Of a DNA stretch of 11,061 nt, positions 1 through 4,652 are shown one piece after another (the first letter of the stretch is position 1; every line of letters starts with the position of its first letter). Position numbers and translations under genes: made by a program. Under the pieces are notes generated by a model, which saw only the letters and a program-made list of their open reading frames with translations, was not told where the DNA came from and searched no databases. Source of the DNA: an uncultured Mycoplasmatota bacterium (lineage in GTDB: Bacteria > Bacillota_I > Bacilli_A > RF39 > UBA660); NCBI GenBank assembly GCA_900557185.1, contig USRP01000029.1:1-11061 (forward strand), given 5' to 3'.

Positions 1-1055
1 TCTTTTAAACTATTCATTAACGATCCCATAATATTTATTTGCTGTTTCTCTTTAGAAACTGGATTACCATTTTTATCTTTACATCCAGGTTTAACCTTTG
101 GTAACTCATATTTAAATTTAGGAGTTCTATTAATATTATATTCTAGTACATTATAACAATAAATTGGCTGATTATGTGCTAACATATTTCTAAATTCACC
201 TAAATAACATAATAATGTTTTAAAGTTATTTACCATTTTCTTTTCATAGCTGATTTGCTTTTGATTTTTCCCTCTGTTTTCTTCTGATAAATTAAGCCTT
301 GTAAAAAAGTTCAAACATCTTAAAAAAATTTTATATGAATCATCTGAATTCAAATTTGCAATAGCATAATAAGTTTGATTCATAGCTAATTCATTAATAA
401 TAATCCAATATGGAACAGTTAAATGTTGATCTCTTTTTCTTTTTATTGGTTTAGATTTTTGATTATCATATTTATCAATTATTAACTTCATTGTATTAAA
501 TGATTTTGATTTTAAAGAATCTGTATTATAATTATCCATATTAACTAAATAATTTGGATCAGCATTTATGTCATTCAGATAAGAAATAAAAATATTTTTT
601 ATACTTTCCTCAACTATCAATGTATATTTTAGTAACATCATCCTTAACTCATGTTCAAATTTATACATTCTCACAAAATCTGTATATAATGTCCCAGGAT
701 TATAAATATGGTGATGATATTTAATCATTTTTATTTGTTCTTCTTGTTCTTGTAATGTTTTACCACACAGTCCATATTTTTTACAAATTTTATCACATAT
801 TATCTCATATAAATCACTATCTTTTATATTGTCTTTAATTTGAAAAGATTTTCTATAATAATCCAATTTAATGCCACTTTTAATATTATCCCTTATCTCA
901 ATAATAGTTTCCTCATCACAAGCAAACAGATTTTTATAAGCATTAACGACTTGAAAATAACTATATTTTTTAAATAACGATTTATCTCCCCTTAAAAACT
1001 GAATGCCTTTATTTTCTGTAATTTTGATTAATTTACTCGTTGAATTTGTTTCCAT
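1..1055 (-). CDS. Abi_2 family (AbiF/AbiD-like) HEPN protein, 3' end outside window
   Basis: An uninterrupted frame of 351 codons runs off the left edge, so the C-terminus is missing. The ATG at 1055 is preceded by an AGAGGTG ribosome site at good spacing. Residues around 150-175 (a HEL/R-rich helix followed by IVEES) resemble the conserved N-terminal helix of the Abi_2 family. Residues 289-294 read RNMLAH, an R-x4-H motif of the type used by HEPN ribonucleases, followed by NQPIY, also typical of the family. Abi_2 proteins (AbiD, AbiF) are abortive-infection factors, and HEPN domains usually cut RNA. A structured RNA with its own promoter lies directly upstream on the same strand, which favours AbiF over AbiD. 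Family membership is read from motifs. The role as an RNA-controlled toxin is inference. The gene is more AT-rich than recG beside it, consistent with transfer. Confidence 0.85.
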   Translation of the reverse strand, partial: METNSTSKLIKITENKGIQFLRGDKSLFKKYSYFQVVNAYKNLFACDEETIIEIRDNIKSGIKLDYYRKSFQIKDNIKDSDLYEIICDKICKKYGLCGKTLQEQEEQIKMIKYHHHIYNPGTLYTDFVRMYKFEHELRMMLLKYTLIVEESIKNIFISYLNDINADPNYLVNMDNYNTDSLKSKSFNTMKLIIDKYDNQKSKPIKRKRDQHLTVPYWIIINELAMNQTYYAIANLNSDDSYKIFLRCLNFFTRLNLSEENRGKNQKQISYEKKMVNNFKTLLCYLGEFRNMLAHNQPIYCYNVLEYNINRTPKFKYELPKVKPGCKDKNGNPVSKEKQQINIMGSLMNSLK

Positions 1056-1068
1056 AATGCACCTCTTA

Positions 1069-1093
1069 CAAATTCATTATAACACGTATAATG
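1069..1093 (-). promoter_or_regulatory. abiF-like gene promoter, extended -10 with overlapping inverted repeat
   Basis: On the minus strand a TGT-TATAAT extended -10 lies at 1076-1084, with the expected start near 1069 and a leader of about 14 nt before the ATG. No good -35 is visible. The -10 sits in a perfect 7-bp inverted repeat, CATTATA / TATAATG (1075-1081 and 1087-1093, 5-nt centre), which could be an operator. In such AT-rich DNA it could also arise by chance. The promoter lies after the ncRNA terminator, so protein and RNA can be made separately. Confidence 0.55.
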
Positions 1094-1122
1094 TTAATCA
1101 TAAAAAATTCTTACTTACAAGC

Positions 1123-1148
1123 AAAAAAAAGCGGAGCCATAAGGCTCC
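1123..1148 (-). terminator. Rho-independent terminator of the AbiF-type RNA
   Basis: A minus-strand hairpin of GGAGCC, loop TTAT and GGCTCC (1133-1148) is followed by GC and eight T (1123-1130). It also lies downstream of recG on the same strand and may stop recG readthrough, since recG has no other visible terminator. Confidence 0.88.
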
Positions 1149-1219
1149 TTCAGGGGGTTTTGGTTGAGACCACTCACATTCGTCGGTAAGAGTCTCAAGC
1201 GCGTGACTACTATCACGCT
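1123..1219 (-). ncRNA. Candidate AbiF-associated structured RNA
   Basis: Three stems and a clear transcription unit are visible on the minus strand. The promoter is at 1226-1254 and predicts a start at about 1219, exactly at the base of the first hairpin. Stem 1 is GCGTGA/TCACGC (1213-1218 with 1201-1206, six-base loop). Stem 2 is TTGAGAC/GTCTCAA (1192-1198 with 1164-1170), closing a loop of about 21 nt in which CTC and GAG can pair. A single-stranded purine/C linker follows, containing CCCCCTGAAG (1148-1157), then the terminator hairpin and eight U. A conserved 'abiF RNA' found next to abiF genes is known from comparative RNA searches, and this RNA has the right position, strand and size. 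I cannot match it base by base to the published consensus from memory. A role as antitoxin or guide-like partner of the HEPN protein is inference. Confidence 0.75.
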
Positions 1220-1225
1220 AGACTA

Positions 1226-1254
1226 AGTTTACTAAATTTTCAAGAAAAAGTCAA
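1226..1254 (-). promoter_or_regulatory. Promoter of the AbiF-type RNA, overlapping the recG stop codon
   Basis: A minus-strand -35 box TTGACT (1249-1254), a 17-nt spacer and a -10 box TAAACT (1226-1231) place the start at about 1219. The -35 box contains the TGA stop codon of recG (1251-1253). Confidence 0.7.
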
Positions 1255-3242
1255 TCTAAATGCACAATGCTTTTTTCAAACTCTGTAAAGCGATTTGCTT
1301 CTTCAGAATTAAAATATACTTTATTTTTTCTGAATAACTCTGCATCTTCTTTGGCATGTTTTAAAATTGAGAAATCTTTGTAAATATCTGCCAATTGAAA
1401 ACTCATATCTCCACTTTGTCTAACACCAAAGAAATCACCACTACCACGTAAACGGAAATCTTCTTCACTAATTTGAAATCCATCTGATACTTTGGTTAAA
1501 ATCTGCAAACGTTCTTTATCATAATTTGAAACAAGTAAACAATAGCTTTGTAATTCATTACGACCTACTCTTCCACGTAACTGATGTAATTGTGATAGAC
1601 CAAAACGTTCAGCATTAAAAATTACTATCATAGTCGCATTTGCAACATCGACCCCTACTTCGATGACTGTAGTACTAATTAAAATCTGAATTTTATTTTG
1701 TTGAAATTCATCCATCATTTTTTCTTTGGTATTGCCATCTTGTTTACCGTGTAACATACCAATTGTATAACGTTTCCCAAATGCCTTCTGCATATTCTCA
1801 TACATGGTATCAACTGCTTTTGTATCACTTTCTTCATTTTCTTCGATCAGTGGAGCCACCACATAAACTTGATGTCCTTTTTGTAATTCAGTATACATTC
1901 TCGTTAATACTTCTTTCAATTGTTTCTCGGAAAATAATAATGTTTCAATTTCTTTTCTTCCCATAGGTCTTGTTTTAATGTTACTGACCTCCATATCTCC
2001 ATAAATCGTTAAAGCATAAGTTCTAGGAATTGGTGTTGCACTCATATATAAAATATCTGGTGTTAATCCTTTATTTTTTAACTCTCTTCTTTGTTGTACT
2101 CCAAAACGATGTTGTTCGTCAGTAATCACTAATCCCAAGTTGTGATAAATCACTTTCTCACTAATTAAAGCATGTGTTCCAATTACCAGATCAATTTTTC
2201 CTTCAGAAATATCTTTCTGAATTTGCTTTTTCTCACTTGCTTTTAGTTTTCCCGTCAATAAAGCTACACTCATATGATATGGTTCTAATAATTCTTTGGC
2301 TTTTTGATAATGTTGTGTTGCTAGAATTTCAGTAGGTGCCATAAATGCTGTTTGATAACCACTTAAATAATTCATATAACTGGCAATGAACGCTAAAATG
2401 GTTTTCCCACTTCCTACATCTCCTTGAATCAAACGGTTCATACGCGATGAGCTCTCTAAATCATACCTAATATCTTGAACTGCTTGTTGCTGATCTATCG
2501 TTAGAGAAAATGGCAAATGTGTTATCATCTCTTGCACCTTTTCCTGTGGTATTTTTCTTTGTAATCCTGTTTCCTTTTTTCTTACTTCTCTTAATAATGT
2601 CATTTTATAAAAAAACATAAACAATTCTTCATATTTTAATCTTGTTCTTGCTTTTTTTAATTTTACCGTCGAAGTTGGATGATGAATTTCTAAAATACTT
2701 TCTTCTTTGGTTGGAAAGTGATATTTTTCTTCCATTGTTTTTGGAATGAAGCTCGGTCTTGGTTTTGCTATTTTCAAAGCTTCTTGAATCCATTGAGTTA
2801 TTTTTTTATTGGTTATTTTAGAAGTTAAATGATAAATACTTTCGACATATTCTTTTTCTAATTTTCCAAATTGGAGTTGTGATGCGACAATTTGATTTTT
2901 CTTTGGTTTCCACTTTCCAAATACAGTTATTTCTGTTCCCGGTGTTAAGTTCTTTTTTAAATATGAACGATTAAATATGACAATATCAATCCAACGATCA
3001 TTGGCTTGTATACGAAAATTCATTCGTTCCATATGCTTTTTAAAATATACAACACGAGGAATATTGGTAACCGTTCCATCGATAATCACAGAATCATCTT
3101 CTTTTGCCTCTTCCATATTGGTTCTGCGGACGAGTTCATAACGATATGGATAATATTCTATAAAATCTTCTAATGTATAAATTCCTAAATGAGATAACGC
3201 TTGTTTTGTTTTAGGTCCTATTCCTGTTAAAGTTTCTAACAT
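1251..3242 (-). CDS. recG: ATP-dependent DNA helicase RecG
   Basis: RecG is a superfamily 2 helicase that regresses stalled replication forks and processes branched recombination intermediates. The N-terminal wedge/OB region (about residues 1-150) is followed by a complete helicase core: GDVGSGKT Walker A (residues 274-281), motif Ia APTEILA, motif II DEQH (375-378) with the RecG signature RFGVQQRR, motif III SATPIPRT, and motifs V-VI ending QLRGRVGR. About 663 residues is normal for RecG. The ATG at 3242 is preferred over the TTG at 3254: GGTGA lies about five bases upstream of it, and the predicted transcript starts at about 3252, downstream of the TTG. The gene is transcribed alone. It lies between two structured RNAs, one ending downstream and one divergent upstream. 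Confidence 0.97.
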   Translation of the reverse strand: MLETLTGIGPKTKQALSHLGIYTLEDFIEYYPYRYELVRRTNMEEAKEDDSVIIDGTVTNIPRVVYFKKHMERMNFRIQANDRWIDIVIFNRSYLKKNLTPGTEITVFGKWKPKKNQIVASQLQFGKLEKEYVESIYHLTSKITNKKITQWIQEALKIAKPRPSFIPKTMEEKYHFPTKEESILEIHHPTSTVKLKKARTRLKYEELFMFFYKMTLLREVRKKETGLQRKIPQEKVQEMITHLPFSLTIDQQQAVQDIRYDLESSSRMNRLIQGDVGSGKTILAFIASYMNYLSGYQTAFMAPTEILATQHYQKAKELLEPYHMSVALLTGKLKASEKKQIQKDISEGKIDLVIGTHALISEKVIYHNLGLVITDEQHRFGVQQRRELKNKGLTPDILYMSATPIPRTYALTIYGDMEVSNIKTRPMGRKEIETLLFSEKQLKEVLTRMYTELQKGHQVYVVAPLIEENEESDTKAVDTMYENMQKAFGKRYTIGMLHGKQDGNTKEKMMDEFQQNKIQILISTTVIEVGVDVANATMIVIFNAERFGLSQLHQLRGRVGRNELQSYCLLVSNYDKERLQILTKVSDGFQISEEDFRLRGSGDFFGVRQSGDMSFQLADIYKDFSILKHAKEDAELFRKNKVYFNSEEANRFTEFEKSIVHLD

Positions 3243-3258
3243 ATCATTCACCAATCAC

Positions 3259-3287
3259 ATTATATCAAACAAAGGTTCGTTTTTCTA
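3259..3287 (-). promoter_or_regulatory. recG promoter
   Basis: A minus-strand -35 TAGAAA (3282-3287) is followed 17 nt later by -10 TATAAT (3259-3264), extended by TGA. The predicted start near 3252 leaves a leader of only about 10 nt before the ATG at 3242, with GGTGA (3248-3252) as the ribosome site. Confidence 0.7.
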
Positions 3288-3337
3288 TTTATTTCTACTT
3301 TTTTTCTCATTTTTTCACAATTTTCTCTCTAAAATGC

Positions 3338-3366
3338 TTGACTTTTTTCTACTTTCAGATTATTAT
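3338..3366 (+). promoter_or_regulatory. Strong sigma-A type promoter for orphan small RNA
   Basis: TTGACT (3338-3343), a 17-nt spacer and TATTAT (3361-3366) give one of the best consensus promoters in the window. It predicts a start at about 3371-3373, immediately before a stable hairpin and without any open reading frame, so the product should be an RNA. Confidence 0.8.
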
Positions 3367-3370
3367 AAAA

Positions 3371-3472
3371 GCACCAATTCGGAAATGTTCGAATTGGAGC
3401 TAGTATCACACTAGCCAACCCCTTTTTATTCTTTTAAGGGAGTGGTCTTCAGGGGGCCACTCCTATTTTTTT
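3371..3472 (+). ncRNA. Orphan structured small RNA, about 100 nt, upstream of recG
   Basis: This unit has its own promoter, contains no open frame with a ribosome site, and ends in a strong terminator. Hairpin 1 is CCAATTCG/CGAATTGG (3374-3381 with 3390-3397). Hairpin 2 is GCTAGT/ACTAGC (3399-3404 with 3410-3415). A C-rich and U-rich linker follows, then hairpin 3, GGAGTGG/CCACTCC (3439-3445 with 3457-3463), whose 11-nt loop is TCTTCAGGGGG. CCCCT in the linker (3419-3423) can pair with AGGGG in that loop (3451-3455), making a possible pseudoknot. The same CCCC run can instead pair with AAGGG at 3436-3440. I do not recognise an RNA family. The loop and right arm are complementary to the AbiF-type RNA at 1123-1219. 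It lies divergent to recG and converges on the broken pilin gene. Confidence 0.7.
3439..3472 (+). terminator. Terminator of the orphan small RNA
   Basis: A seven-pair GC-rich stem GGAGTGG/CCACTCC with loop TCTTCAGGGGG is followed by TA and seven T (3466-3472). Confidence 0.85.
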
Positions 3473-3476
3473 GCAT

Positions 3477-3501
3477 AAAAAAAGTGATTGGAATCACTTT
3501 T
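3477..3501 (-). terminator. Terminator of the pilin-like gene
   Basis: A minus-strand hairpin AAAGTGATT / AATCACTTT with a CC loop is followed by a T-run (3477-3483). The stem overlaps the stop codon at 3500-3502. The A/T flanks on both sides mean it may also act on the plus strand. Confidence 0.75.
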
Positions 3502-4177
3502 AATCAAATACATTTGAAAATCTTGTTTTATAAATTTTAGAAGCATATCTAGGTTCATATTCTCCTGGTAATACTTCTTCCTGGTATTCATACTTTACAT
3601 AAATTGTAACACATTGAAGCCATATTCCTTGTGCTGTGAAATTTAATTCATGATCGGTATGATCGATTTTATCTCCATAATTTGGATCGTTTTCAAATTC
3701 TGATACATCATCATAAGTATATTTCTTTTTATATCTAGCATCGATAATTTTTACATTATCTTTTGTTTTTATATTTAATGTTCTAGAATATTGTCCCCAA
3801 CTAGATGTTAATTCACCAAAATTACCTGATACAAAAATATCTTCAAAATCACCAGACAGGACAATTAATCCTTCAATCACGACATTTTTAATAGCTGTTA
3901 AACCTTTTGCATCTTTCGCATATACCGTATAATATCCATTTTTATTAAGACCTTCAACGCTGTACAAATTTCCTTCTTTTGGCATTGGTATTCCATTTTC
4001 TAAAACCGTAGCTTCATCTACTTGTCCAACCATATATTTTACTTCTACTAATGGATTTACACTGGTAATAGTAGCAGTTAATTTCGCGTATTGATCTTCG
4101 TTATAACGTTGTGTCGTCAAGACGATTTCAGGGGATTTATCTTGTGGTACTTCTTCTTTTAAGACGCATTCTCCATT
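3500..4177 (-). pseudogene. C-terminal part of frameshifted pilin-like protein
   Basis: This open frame of 225 codons has no credible start: its only internal start is a TTG near 4120 without a ribosome site. It continues the pilin-like gene directly. Adding one A to the four-A run at 4176-4179 fuses both frames into one protein of about 351 residues and gives a natural join (DYK-NGECVLKEEV). The fragment contains repeated beta-rich stretches such as YTVYAKDAKGLTAIKNVVIEG, similar in feel to Ig-like or cadherin-like surface modules, and no transmembrane segment. It would form the extracellular part of a large pilin or pseudopilin. I cannot tell true decay from a sequencing error or phase variation. 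Confidence 0.75.
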
Positions 4178-4554
4178 TTATAATCTGTGATTTTGATTTC
4201 TGACTGGTTAATTTCTTTTAATGCACAAAAAGCATCATTATGCATCATAAGAGCTATTCGACCTGTGTTAGAAAAAGATAATTCTCCATATACAGGCTCT
4301 TCTCCTTTGTAGTTTAGCTTCTCATGATTTGGTAGTATGATAGTCTCTCCTAAATAAGTATTATTATCTTTTAATAAAACTTCTCCAATATACTGTTCTC
4401 CTGCTTTTAAAATTCCATAAGCTGAATCGCGAAAAGCATTTTTCTTTGCATCAGTAATAACTCCCATGATGAGTGGTGTAGCAATCAGTGCAATTACAGC
4501 TAAAATCACAATGACTGCTAATAATTCAATCAATGTAAAGCCTTTCTGTTTCAT
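4159..4554 (-). CDS. Type IV pilin-like protein with N-terminal methylation motif (5' part of a frameshifted gene)
   Basis: The 131-residue product opens with a class III signal, MKQKG|FTLIE, with prepilin peptidase cleavage expected after Gly5 and the conserved Glu at mature position 5. A hydrophobic helix of about 20 residues (6-30) follows. This is the signature of type IV pilins and of competence or secretion pseudopilins, which insert in the membrane and assemble into a fibre. The start is supported by GGGAGGA before the ATG. The frame ends early because one base is missing from an A-run at 4176-4179. The C-terminal part continues in the next frame to 3500. No pilus motor, platform or prepilin peptidase gene is nearby, so the system it serves cannot be named. 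If this short form is made, it would be a truncated pilin with its N-terminal helix intact. Confidence 0.85.
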   Translation of the reverse strand: MKQKGFTLIELLAVIVILAVIALIATPLIMGVITDAKKNAFRDSAYGILKAGEQYIGEVLLKDNNTYLGETIILPNHEKLNYKGEEPVYGELSFSNTGRIALMMHNDAFCALKEINQSEIKITDYKMENAS

Positions 4555-4592
4555 ATATCCTCCCTACAATTTAAATGATATCTCTATGTTTC

Positions 4593-4610
4593 ATTTTATC
4601 ATGCATTATA
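4593..4610 (-). promoter_or_regulatory. Possible pilin gene promoter region
   Basis: Two -10-like boxes occur on the minus strand: TATAAT (4605-4610) and TAAAAT extended by TGA (4593-4598). Neither has a good -35; a TTGACA upstream is 29 nt from the TATAAT, too far. No terminator hairpin is visible after dnaE, so readthrough from dnaE is also possible. Confidence 0.35.
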
Positions 4611-4652
4611 TAAAATTGGTAGTATAAAAATGAAGACTATGTCAACCATATG

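Noticed and set aside
1123..1219. CRISPR array or tracr-like RNA next to the HEPN protein
   Set aside because: No direct repeats with regular spacers occur here or elsewhere in the window. The stems are unique and form one transcript.
1251..1253. TGA read as Trp (Mycoplasma code) given the AT-rich sequence
   Set aside because: Trp positions in recG, vanY and the PBP are encoded by TGG, and proteins end at family-typical places with TGA as stop.
1763..1966. Plus-strand small ORFs opposite recG, vanY and vanZ (also 7713-7946, 7862-8062, 8171-8407, 8495-8713) and 9957-10145 inside the PBP gene
   Set aside because: They lie antisense to or within well-supported genes, lack ribosome sites and resemble no family.
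3371..3472. Riboswitch or leader attenuator
   Set aside because: No gene follows on the plus strand. The transcript ends at its terminator and faces the convergent pilin gene.
3500..4120. Independent gene starting at a TTG near 4120
   Set aside because: There is no ribosome site. The frame stays open upstream to 4177 and joins the pilin gene with a single added base.
4159..4180. Programmed -1 ribosomal frameshift joining the two pilin parts
   Set aside because: No X-XXY-YYZ slippery heptamer lies in the correct phase and there is no obvious downstream stimulator. A missing A in a homopolymer explains it more simply.
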